A stretch of 64,000 bases of DNA from NCBI GenBank assembly GCA_963746185.1, contig CAVVAE010000001.1, positions 434,001-498,000 on the forward strand, given 5' to 3'. Under the pieces are notes generated by a model. That model did not search any database. It was not told the DNA's origin and worked only from the letters and a program-made list of their open reading frames with translations. This DNA comes from CAVVAE01 sp963746185. Its GTDB lineage: Bacteria; Actinomycetota; Actinomycetes; Propionibacteriales; Nocardioidaceae. Shown here piece by piece: positions 35,053 to 42,361 of this stretch (positions within the stretch are counted from its first letter, which is position 1; each line of letters opens with the position of its first letter). A program made the translations under genes and the position numbers.

Positions 35053-36333
35053 ATGAGTGCACCGGCCACGTCAGCGATTCCAGGTCTGTTGGACACAGAT
35101 CGGATCCGGGCTGACTTCCCGATCATGAGTCGTCGTCTCGACGGCGACAAGCCGCTGGTCTACCTCGACAGTGCCAACACGTCGCAGAAGCCGCACCAGG
35201 TGATTGACGCGATGGCGGAGCACTACGCCGTCCACAACGCGAACGTCGCTCGTGCGGTGCACCAGCTCGGGGCGGAGTCGACGGCGGCGTTCGAGGAAGC
35301 GCGCGACAAGGTGGCGGCGTTCATCGGGGCACCGTCACGTGACGAGGTGATCTTCACGAAGAACGCCTCCGAGGCGCTCAACCTGGTCGCCAACACCCTG
35401 GCCTGGTCCCGAGGTGAGTACGAAATCCATCCAGGCGACGAGGTCGTCATCACCGAGATGGAGCACCACTCCAACATCGTGCCGTGGCAGCTGCTCACCG
35501 AGCGCACGGGCGCGACGTTGCGGTGGTTCGGTCTCACCGACGAGGGCCGGCTCGACCTCTCGAACATCGACGAGCTGATCACCGAGCGGACCAAGGTCGT
35601 CTCGATGGTGTGGGTCTCCAACATGCTCGGCACGGTCAACCCGGTCGCCGAGATTGCCCGGCGGGCGCACGAAGTCGGTGCGCTCGTGGTGCTCGATGCG
35701 TCGCAGGCCGTGCCTCAGCTCCCGGTCGACGTCGCTGCTGTTGGTGCCGACCTGGTGGCGTTCACCGGCCACAAGGCGGTCGGGCCGACCGGCATCGGTG
35801 TGCTCTGGGGACGTCGCGCGGTGCTCGACGCGCTGCCGCCGTTCCTCGGTGGCGGCGAGATGATCGAGACCGTCACGATGGCCCGATCGACGTACGCCGA
35901 GATCCCCCACAAGTTCGAGGCCGGCACGCCACCGATCGTGCAAGCGATCGGGCTAGGCGCGGCGGTCGACTACCTCAGCGCCATCGGCATGGACAAGATC
36001 GCTGCGCACGAGCGGGCCGTCACGTCGTACGCGCTCGAGCTGCTGGGCGGCGTGAGCGGACTGACCATCCTCGGCCCCGCTGAGCCCGTCGACCGTGGTG
36101 GCGCGATCAGCTTCGAGATCGACGGGATCCACCCGCACGATGTCAGCCAGGTGCTCGACTCCCTCGGTGTGGCGATTCGCGCCGGACACCACTGCGCCAA
36201 GCCCGCGCACGCGAGGTTCGGCGTGCAGGCGTCGAGTCGTGCGTCGTTCTACCTCTACACGACTCTGGCCGAGGTCGACGCGCTCGTCGACGCGCTAGAA
36301 CAGACCAAGCGATTCTTCAAGGTGGGTGGCTGA
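35053..36333 (+). CDS. sufS: Cysteine desulfurase SufS
   Basis: 426 residues from the ATG at 35053 (GGGAGAG upstream). PLP enzyme that strips sulfur from Cys. The cofactor Lys is in AFTGHKAVGPTG and the catalytic Cys in AGHHCAKPAH; the class V block VVITEMEHHSNIVPWQ and VLDASQAVPQLPVDV are clear. The type II (SufS) arrangement has no long loop at the catalytic Cys. Ends with TGATG overlap into sufU. Confidence 0.96.
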   Translation: MSAPATSAIPGLLDTDRIRADFPIMSRRLDGDKPLVYLDSANTSQKPHQVIDAMAEHYAVHNANVARAVHQLGAESTAAFEEARDKVAAFIGAPSRDEVIFTKNASEALNLVANTLAWSRGEYEIHPGDEVVITEMEHHSNIVPWQLLTERTGATLRWFGLTDEGRLDLSNIDELITERTKVVSMVWVSNMLGTVNPVAEIARRAHEVGALVVLDASQAVPQLPVDVAAVGADLVAFTGHKAVGPTGIGVLWGRRAVLDALPPFLGGGEMIETVTMARSTYAEIPHKFEAGTPPIVQAIGLGAAVDYLSAIGMDKIAAHERAVTSYALELLGGVSGLTILGPAEPVDRGGAISFEIDGIHPHDVSQVLDSLGVAIRAGHHCAKPAHARFGVQASSRASFYLYTTLAEVDALVDALEQTKRFFKVGG

Positions 36334-36788
36334 TGGATCTCGAGAACCTCTATCAGGAAATCATCCTCGACCACTACCGCGCCCCGCATCACGCCGGGCT
36401 GCGTGAGCCGTTCGAGGCTGAGGTGCACCACGTCAACCCCACCTGTGGCGACGAGGTGACGCTTCGCGTGCACGTCGTCGACGGCATCATCGAGGACGTG
36501 TCGTACGACGCGTTGGGCTGTTCGATCTCCCAGGCGTCCACATCGGTTCTGACCGACCTGCTTATCGGGGCGAAGATCGAGGACGCGATGAGCACTCACG
36601 AGACATTCGTGGAGCTCATGCAGGGGCGTGGCACAGTGGAACCTGACGAGGACGTGCTCGAAGACGGCATCGCGTTCGCCGGGGTGGCGAAGTTTCCAGC
36701 ACGCATCAAATGTGCGTTGCTCGGTTGGATGGCATGGAAGGACGCGACCGTCAAAGCGGTCGCTGACTCAGAGAGGGCTGGCACATGA
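36333..36788 (+). CDS. sufU: SufU, zinc-dependent sulfurtransferase
   Basis: 151 residues, IscU-like fold of the SufU type. The three conserved Cys are in NPTCGDE, LGCSISQAS and ARIKCALL, with the Asp of CGDE; these bind Zn and accept sulfur from SufS in Gram-positive systems. The SufU-type 18-residue insert between the second and third Cys is present. One-base overlap with sufS and a four-base overlap with sufT show coupling. Confidence 0.95.
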   Translation: MDLENLYQEIILDHYRAPHHAGLREPFEAEVHHVNPTCGDEVTLRVHVVDGIIEDVSYDALGCSISQASTSVLTDLLIGAKIEDAMSTHETFVELMQGRGTVEPDEDVLEDGIAFAGVAKFPARIKCALLGWMAWKDATVKAVADSERAGT

Positions 36789-37147
36789 CCAACGAGACGA
36801 CTGACCTGCCGGAGGTCGACCTCAGCACCGAGAGCTCGCCGGTCTCCAAGGACGATGTGTTGGAGGCGTTGAAGGACGTCGTCGACCCTGAACTCGGCAT
36901 CAACGTGGTCGACCTTGGCCTGATCTACGACGTCGCCGTCGACGAGAACAGCACCGCGATCATCGACATGACGCTGACGTCCGCGGCCTGCCCGTTGACG
37001 GACGTGATCGAAGACCAGACCAACACGGCACTCGAAGGGCTCGTCAACGGTTTCAAGATCAACTGGGTCTGGATGCCGCCGTGGGGCCCCGACAAGATCA
37101 CCGACGACGGCCGCGAGATGCTGCGCGCCCTCGGCTTCAACGTCTGA
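36785..37147 (+). CDS. sufT: SufT / MIP18-family Fe-S maturation protein
   Basis: 120 residues, DUF59 domain: DVLEALKDVVDPELGINVVDLGLIYDV, DMTLTSAACPLTDVIEDQT (with the single conserved Cys) and VWMPPWGPDKI. Members act in maturing Fe-S proteins. Last gene of the suf operon (ATGA overlap with sufU). The tandem 56-bp repeats begin at its stop codon. Confidence 0.95.
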   Translation: MTNETTDLPEVDLSTESSPVSKDDVLEALKDVVDPELGINVVDLGLIYDVAVDENSTAIIDMTLTSAACPLTDVIEDQTNTALEGLVNGFKINWVWMPPWGPDKITDDGREMLRALGFNV

Positions 37148-37328
37148 CCGCCGAAGCGCCGCTGATTGAGCTTGTCGAAAGCACTGGGTCTGGACAGGCT
37201 CGACCGCCGAAGCTCCGCTGATTGGGCTTGTCGAAATCACCGGGTCTCGACAGGCTCGACCGCCGAAGTCCCGCTGATTGAGCTTGTCGAAATCACCGGG
37301 TCTCGACAGGCTCGACTGCCGAAGGGGA
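37146..37328. repeat. Tandem 56-bp hairpin repeats, three copies plus a partial fourth
   Basis: Units start at 37146, 37202 and 37258, with a partial copy from 37314. Each unit carries GCTGATTG(A/G)GCTTGTCGAAA, then a loop of about 12 bases and TCGACAGGCTCGAC, so the arms GAGCTTGTCGA and TCGACAGGCTC can pair with one G-U wobble. This is the known type of repetitive extragenic palindrome in actinobacteria. The whole unit repeats with no unique spacers, so it is not CRISPR. It fills the gap between two convergent genes. Confidence 0.9.
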
Positions 37329-37344
37329 CCGCCGCCGGATGCGC

Positions 37345-37827
37345 TTAGGCCGCTGCCCGATGGCCGTACCGGACGGCCACCACGTCGTGGTGGCCGGGCC
37401 ACTTCAACGAGAACGTCCAGCAGCCCGCCTCAGGCATGTTGATGATCGATGGCCCGGGACCGCCCTCGACCAGGCGTTGCACGCGGAGGTCAGAGCCGTT
37501 CAACGAGGCAGAGATCACGAGGTCCCCCGGCCCACGTTGGCTGGCTCGCCACAGGATCTTGTTGTTGTGATCCCGAGGGGGCGGCACCAGCAACGGCCGA
37601 CCGAACACCTCGCCGGTGATCTTCTGCCTGGTCCCGACAACAAGCGCCTGCTCGACGCCGCCACATGACAGGGAGACCGGCGCAGCAGGCCCCGGCGACT
37701 GCTCAGGCGTGGACACACGGTCCGTCGGAGCAGGATTCGCCTTCTTGTCGGGCGTAGGTGCATCTGGCGATCCCGTGCACGAGGTGAGAGCGAGGATGGT
37801 CAGGAAGCCGGCAAGAAATGCCCTCAT
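37345..37827 (-). CDS. Small secreted lipoprotein
   Basis: 160 residues from the ATG at 37827. Signal peptide with lipobox LTSC (residues 14-17: AFLAGFLTILALTSCTGS), then a Pro/Thr/Lys-rich linker (TPDKKANPAPTDRVSTPEQS) and a compact domain with SLSCGGVEQALVVG, two further Cys and a GCWTFSLKWPGHH block. Not recognised. Likely in the same minus-strand unit as the next two genes, with a 60-bp gap. Confidence 0.65.
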   Translation of the reverse strand: MRAFLAGFLTILALTSCTGSPDAPTPDKKANPAPTDRVSTPEQSPGPAAPVSLSCGGVEQALVVGTRQKITGEVFGRPLLVPPPRDHNNKILWRASQRGPGDLVISASLNGSDLRVQRLVEGGPGPSIINMPEAGCWTFSLKWPGHHDVVAVRYGHRAAA

Positions 37828-37887
37828 TCGCCCAGAATACCGCTGGTGAGCCCACCGTGAGCGAGTCACGACGTGAGACGGACTCGA

Positions 37888-38460
37888 TCAGTTCGGGAGA
37901 TGGTCGGCGACGTTCTGGCTCACGGCGTACGCCGTCTCGGCGTCCTGCGCTCGAGGTTTCGGTCGGATGATCGAGACGTTGACGGCGTACTCACCGAACA
38001 GTGCGCGCATGTTGGTCGCCTTCGCGCCAGGCGGTGCGTCGTTGTCGACGCACGCAGCACCGTAGCTACCTTCTTCGGGAGCCACCCATGCGCCCTTGCA
38101 GTCCATGTCGGCCGCGGTCTCCGGCCACGAAGCCTTGTCCTGCTCAAGCTCTGCCGATTCAGGAATGTCGACGCGGATCGTCATGAAGGTCAGCGAGTTG
38201 CCGACCACGCTGATGTCGCACGTCATCACGCCGGCCTCAGCCTGGTCGGGAGGCAGGATCCCCGTGCCGGACGACGTCACGTCGGTGCCGATGGCCTCGA
38301 CCACCACGTCTTCGTCAACCAGGCCGCAACCGAGCGCATCGCTGGTGGTGTCGGGAGTCGGGCTCGGGCCAGACTCGTCGTCACCGTTGCAAGCTTGGAC
38401 ACACATCGCCAGGAGCGCCAACGAGGCGACGAGGAGCGGTCGGGTGCGGCCTCTCCGCAT
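37888..38460 (-). CDS. Lipoprotein with DUF3558-like features
   Basis: 190 residues from the ATG at 38460, 7 bases after GGAGGAGAG. Lipobox MCVQAC, then CGLVDEDVVVEAIGTDV, CDISVVGNSLTFMTIRVDIPESAELEQ and a repeat of paired Cys (DCKGAW, ACVDND) that may form disulfides; this loosely resembles the DUF3558 secreted lipoproteins of actinobacteria. It lies 32 bp behind the 824-residue gene on the same strand, so it probably belongs to the secretion locus. Confidence 0.65.
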   Translation of the reverse strand: MRRGRTRPLLVASLALLAMCVQACNGDDESGPSPTPDTTSDALGCGLVDEDVVVEAIGTDVTSSGTGILPPDQAEAGVMTCDISVVGNSLTFMTIRVDIPESAELEQDKASWPETAADMDCKGAWVAPEEGSYGAACVDNDAPPGAKATNMRALFGEYAVNVSIIRPKPRAQDAETAYAVSQNVADHLPN

Positions 38461-38492
38461 GGCGTCTTCTCTCCTCCACGTGCGGGCGACGA

Positions 38493-40967
38493 TCAGGTGT
38501 GCTTCGCGACATACCCCGCAAGGTCGTTGAGGTACTGCTGGAACACCTGGCTGGGTGCGCCGTTCTGGTGGCTCGACGGGTCGCCGGGGTCGGTGCCATT
38601 CTGCCAGGTGTTGAACGCGTTCTGGACGTCGACCGGTGCGTTGGCCGGATCGGTGTCGTACAGCTCGGGATCGATCTGGTACTCGCCGTTCCGGTAGATC
38701 ACAGCGCCGTCCGGGATGCCGTAGCGCGGATCGACGTCGTGGTCGAGGTAGCCCTGGTTGACCAGCGCGTTGTAGGTGTCGTACTCCAGGTTGTGCTTGA
38801 TCGCGCCGTCCGTGTCGTTCGCCCATTGTTCGGTGACGCTCTCCGGCACCTCGCCGAGTTGGTCGTTGAGCAGCGAGAGGCCTTCGGACGTGAGCGGTCC
38901 GAGGATCTTGCCCTCCGGGCCGGGGATGAACGACGTCGCGACCGAGAAGGCCTTCGCGAACATCTCGCGCCGGGCGTTCTCGTCGCCCTCGCCGTCGGTG
39001 CCGCCGTCCATGCCGTTCTGGACGATGAAGTCGAGCGTCTTGCCGGTGCGTGAGCTCTGGTCCTGCAGGTCGTCGAGAATGCCGCTGCTGCGCAGGTCGT
39101 CGATGGTCTTGGGGGCGTCAGGATGCTCGGAGTTGTAGGTCTCGAGGTACTCCTGGGTGAGGTTGTTGTTGTGGAGCAGGGCTGCCGTCGTGACTGCTTC
39201 GATGCCGGACTTGTCGTCACCGCGGCCGATCTCCTGCAACACGGTCGACAGATCGCCATTCGAGGCACGGAGGCCGAAGATGTCGTTGTAGGCGTCTTCG
39301 CTCGCGTCATCGCCGTACACCCAGTCGTTCAAGCTCGACGGGTCTCCGGAGTCGTTCTGGGCGATCCGGTAGACGTCTGAGACGTAGGAGGCCACCACGT
39401 TGCCGACGCTGTCGCGCATGCCTTCGGGGATGCGCCAGCCGTCGTCGTGCCAGTCGTCGCCATCGCCAGTCTCGTTCGCGATGAGGTGCACCAGCTGCGA
39501 CGCGAGGGCCGCATCTTCCATACCCTGCGTGGAGCCGTCGCGCGTGCCGGTGGTGGCGCCCTCGAGCGCCTGACCCAGGCCGTCGCCGTCGTCTGTCGGC
39601 CAGATCCGGTCGCGAAGCAGGTAGAGCAGGCGCTCGTTGACCTGTGCACCTGTGTCGTCGTACTCCGTCGTCCCGCCTTCGCCGAAGAACTGCTCTGCCG
39701 CTCCCGGGCTCTCGTTCATCGCGGTCATCAGGTTGGCAAGCGGGTCGTAGCCGTGAGAGTGCATCCACATGCCGTCTTCGTACGTGAGGTCGAGGGCGCC
39801 GTCGAAGCCGCCGGCCTCGTTCCAGCCGCCGCGCGGACTCCAGACCGGGTCGCCGCCCTTGGAGATCTCGTACTCGTACACGTCGGAGGTGACGTCGGCC
39901 AGGAAGTCCTCGTCGAACTTGCCGTCCTGGCCGTACTTGAAGAGCAGCGAGAGGGCCGATGCATTGCGCTTGTCGTCCTCGTCCTCGCTGCAGATCGCGT
40001 CACTCCACTGCTGCGCCAGGTCTGAAGGTGGTGCGTTCTCGCCGACTCCCTTGCTGTACGTCGCCAACATCCCACCGGCGGCCACCAGGAAGTCGTGGTA
40101 GAGCTTCGCTGCCTCCTGGTCGACGTTCGGCAGACCACTCTCTGGGAAGGCGTCGTCAGAGAGGCCCTCGATGGCGGTAGCGATCTGGTCAGGCGTCGAG
40201 TTGCGGTAGAACTCGGCAGAGAAGTTGGCGTTGTCCTTGTAGAGCGACATCAGTCGGACGGTGTCCGCGTCAATCTCGCCGGAGTTGACCTGCTCGGCGA
40301 TCGCCCGCGCAAGCTGCTGTGCCTTTTCTGGCGGCAGGTACTGGTGGCTGAAGTCGATGTTCGGCCAGATCAACGCGGCGTAGATGGGCAGCGCTCCGGC
40401 GGAGTACAGATCCTTGATGTCGCGGTCGTTCGGCCCGCGTCCGAGCTTTCCCTGAACCTCGGTCGCGCAGGTGTCGAGATTGTGGTCGAGCCTGCCGAAC
40501 TCGAGGTCGAACTCGTGCTGCTTCGTGGAGCGAGCTGACGAGACAGCGTTGTCGAAGCTGGTCTGCGCGTTCGTTCGATCTTCCTGAGTTGCGGTGGGAG
40601 GGAGGGTGTCGTGGACGACGCCGAAACTGCTCGCGACGAGGGCCTCCCAGTCGGAGTTGAGCTTGCTCACCGAGCGAGGCGAGATGCCGTCCGTGTTGAA
40701 GATGTCGACGCCATGCGCAAAGAACTCGAGGCAGCCGGACGCATAAATCGCCGTCTGCTCGATCTCCGTCGCGTGATCAACGGTCGATGAAGGCGCATCC
40801 GCCACCGAGCCCTCGAGCTGGCCCTCTACGGCGGACAGCGCGTTCCTGTGCTCGCTTTGCACCTGGCCTACCACGGAGCGCACGCTGCTCACGCGGCCGC
40901 TGGTGTCCTCGGCTGCCGAGCGAATCGCTGCCCCAGTCACGGGGTAGGACTCATACGGGTAAGGCAT
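38493..40967 (-). CDS. Large T7SS-associated protein, DUF6571-like
   Basis: 824 residues from the ATG at 40967, chosen because GAGGAG lies 7 bases upstream. No signal peptide. The N-terminal 110 residues are helical and polar (AAIRSAAEDTSGRVSSVRSVVGQVQSEHRNALSAVEGQ), like a WXG100/LXG substrate head. The middle carries GYDPLANLMTAMNESPGAAEQFFG and LYLLRDRIWPTDDGDGLGQALEGATTG, matching my memory of DUF6571 proteins of actinobacterial ESX-like loci. The C-terminal part is polar with no recognised toxin motif. Likely a secreted substrate or scaffold. First gene of a minus-strand unit with two lipoproteins, divergent from the small secreted-type proteins. Confidence 0.65.
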   Translation of the reverse strand: MPYPYESYPVTGAAIRSAAEDTSGRVSSVRSVVGQVQSEHRNALSAVEGQLEGSVADAPSSTVDHATEIEQTAIYASGCLEFFAHGVDIFNTDGISPRSVSKLNSDWEALVASSFGVVHDTLPPTATQEDRTNAQTSFDNAVSSARSTKQHEFDLEFGRLDHNLDTCATEVQGKLGRGPNDRDIKDLYSAGALPIYAALIWPNIDFSHQYLPPEKAQQLARAIAEQVNSGEIDADTVRLMSLYKDNANFSAEFYRNSTPDQIATAIEGLSDDAFPESGLPNVDQEAAKLYHDFLVAAGGMLATYSKGVGENAPPSDLAQQWSDAICSEDEDDKRNASALSLLFKYGQDGKFDEDFLADVTSDVYEYEISKGGDPVWSPRGGWNEAGGFDGALDLTYEDGMWMHSHGYDPLANLMTAMNESPGAAEQFFGEGGTTEYDDTGAQVNERLLYLLRDRIWPTDDGDGLGQALEGATTGTRDGSTQGMEDAALASQLVHLIANETGDGDDWHDDGWRIPEGMRDSVGNVVASYVSDVYRIAQNDSGDPSSLNDWVYGDDASEDAYNDIFGLRASNGDLSTVLQEIGRGDDKSGIEAVTTAALLHNNNLTQEYLETYNSEHPDAPKTIDDLRSSGILDDLQDQSSRTGKTLDFIVQNGMDGGTDGEGDENARREMFAKAFSVATSFIPGPEGKILGPLTSEGLSLLNDQLGEVPESVTEQWANDTDGAIKHNLEYDTYNALVNQGYLDHDVDPRYGIPDGAVIYRNGEYQIDPELYDTDPANAPVDVQNAFNTWQNGTDPGDPSSHQNGAPSQVFQQYLNDLAGYVAKHT

Positions 40968-41053
40968 CGTCATGCTCCTCACATCTGCTCAAGCGGCGGT
41001 GAAGTGTCGCGGTGGTGCGCCACGTGCCGGCAGTCCCCAGGCTAGGAGACGAA

Positions 41054-41109
41054 GGGGTCACCCCGGCCCGGCCACGGGAGCTGCAGCTGGGCGAACGGGT
41101 GGTGACCCC
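41054..41109. promoter_or_regulatory. Inverted repeat in the divergent secretion-locus promoter region
   Basis: GGGGTCACC (41054-41062) is the exact reverse complement of GGTGACCCC (41101-41109), 38 bases apart, inside the 208-bp region between the large protein gene and the first small-protein gene. It could be a pair of operator sites for a shared regulator. Nothing else is recognised in the region. Confidence 0.4.
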
Positions 41110-41175
41110 CTCCCGGGGTAGCGTCGTTCTCGTCGTCGGCAGCAGATCGGCGGAAGTCAAACTCCAGGAGGAGAA

Positions 41176-41529
41176 ATGTCGAACAACGCAGTTGGTCTGG
41201 AGCAGGTAGGCGGTGTTTCCCAGGCTGCGAAGGGCATGGTGGAGAACTCAGACTCCCGTGTCCAGGCCGCCAAGACTCTGCAGAACGTCTCCGAGGCAAC
41301 CCACGGACGCATGGTGGGACCGGCCGGCGACATGATGCGCACCGCGATGGACTCAAACTCTGCTGGATCCGGCATGGCCGGTGTACGCGGAGCCGAAGTT
41401 GCATCCAGCTTCGCGCAAGGTGAGAAGGCCGTCGTCCAAGGGACGACCGACAGCCTTCAGCAGCAGAAGGTGTCCGGCCAAGAGGGCGAGAACACGTTCC
41501 AGCACCTCAGCAAGTCCATCGAAGGCTGA
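41176..41529 (+). CDS. Small helical protein 1, WXG100-like size
   Basis: 117 residues, ATG at 41176 with AGGAGGAG immediately upstream. Mostly helical, Gln/Ala/Ser-rich, no signal peptide, no tryptophan and no WXG motif. A Gly-rich turn MVGPAGDMM near residue 50 could be the hairpin bend. It lies at the head of three similar-sized genes next to EccC, as esx genes do, but I do not recognise the family. Confidence 0.6.
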   Translation: MSNNAVGLEQVGGVSQAAKGMVENSDSRVQAAKTLQNVSEATHGRMVGPAGDMMRTAMDSNSAGSGMAGVRGAEVASSFAQGEKAVVQGTTDSLQQQKVSGQEGENTFQHLSKSIEG

Positions 41530-41583
41530 CCGGCTCCATCCACGAGACATTGAGCCACTTGATTCACGGAGAGGGTAGAGACC

Positions 41584-41889
41584 ATGAGCGGAAACAAAGT
41601 TCGCCACGACTTCGCCGCAGGCGATGAGACCATCAGCGCAAGCTCGACGCACCACGGTCAGCTCAACGAGGCACGCGACCAGTCCTCGACGCTGCACAAG
41701 ACCAACCAGGCCGCGCTGGGCGAGGACGTTGCTGGCTCAGAGCAGGTGGCCAACATCGCGAAGCAGCAGTTCGAGCGCGACACCACCAGCATCGACTCGG
41801 CCGCGAAGATGCAGCAGAGCAACCAGCAGAGCCAGGACATCCAGCAGGCTGCAGCGCAGCAGGCGACGAAGTACTTCGGCAACCGCTGA
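41584..41889 (+). CDS. Small helical protein 2, WXG100-like size
   Basis: 101 residues, GGAGAGGGTAGAG before the ATG. Highly polar and Gln-rich (HHGQLNEARDQSSTLHKTNQ, KMQQSNQQSQDIQQAAAQQATKYFG), strong coiled-coil character, no tryptophan. Size and helical hairpin potential match ESX partners, but the WXG and YxxxD/E signals are absent. Function unknown. Confidence 0.6.
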   Translation: MSGNKVRHDFAAGDETISASSTHHGQLNEARDQSSTLHKTNQAALGEDVAGSEQVANIAKQQFERDTTSIDSAAKMQQSNQQSQDIQQAAAQQATKYFGNR

Positions 41890-41943
41890 CCTTCCGCTAA
41901 CACCGGCGTGAGCAGGATTCGTGAGTAGTCGAGGAGAAGTCGG

Positions 41944-42285
41944 ATGAGTTACTACGGCATGGACACCGAAGTGGTGCAGACGGTCGGGAAGAGCGTCTTC
42001 GAGCTCGGGCCTGAAGCCACCACGGCTGTCAACGGCGTACTCAACTCCTACCTGGACGCGTCAGGCGCCGTGCACCACCCGCTGGTCAGCTCCGCGCTGT
42101 CGGACTACCACGAGACGCACCAGAAGGGCCACCTAGCCCTCCCAGAGGCGGTCAAGGCACTGGGCGGCAACACAGCCTCTGGTGGAGCGGCCATCGCTGA
42201 CGGCCAGAACGAGGCCACCAACGTGCAGCAGGGCAGCGCCGTGCAACAGGAGAGCCTGGCGCGAGACATCAACGAACGACTCTGA
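41944..42285 (+). CDS. Small helical protein 3, WXG100-like size
   Basis: 113 residues, ATG at 41944 preceded by GAGGAGAAGTC. N terminus SYYGMDTEVVQTVGKSVFELGPEATT, then a His-containing stretch HHPLVSSALSDYHETHQKGH, ending in a polar helix. No signal peptide or tryptophan. Last of three; its stop codon lies inside the first hairpin of a terminator cluster. Not recognised beyond context. Confidence 0.58.
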   Translation: MSYYGMDTEVVQTVGKSVFELGPEATTAVNGVLNSYLDASGAVHHPLVSSALSDYHETHQKGHLALPEAVKALGGNTASGGAAIADGQNEATNVQQGSAVQQESLARDINERL

Positions 42286-42360
42286 TCACCTGCTGATCAG
42301 CGAGGGGCGTGGCCGAGAGGCGACGCCCCTCATTGCTGTCTGCGGGGCCCCGCAGACAGC
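42282..42360. terminator. Three consecutive hairpins between convergent genes
   Basis: Hairpin 1: CTGATCA-cctgc-TGATCAG (42282-42300). Hairpin 2: GAGGGGCGT (42302-42310) with ACGCCCCTC (42323-42331). Hairpin 3: a 26-bp perfect palindrome (42335-42360) with 13-bp arms starting GCTGTCTGCGGGG. They fill the whole gap between the last small-protein gene (plus) and eccC (minus), so they can terminate both. Confidence 0.85.
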
Positions 42361-42361
42361 C

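Noticed and set aside
37146..37328. Possible CRISPR array
   Set aside because: The whole 56-bp unit repeats with no unique spacers, and no cas genes are in the window; these are tandem extragenic palindromes.
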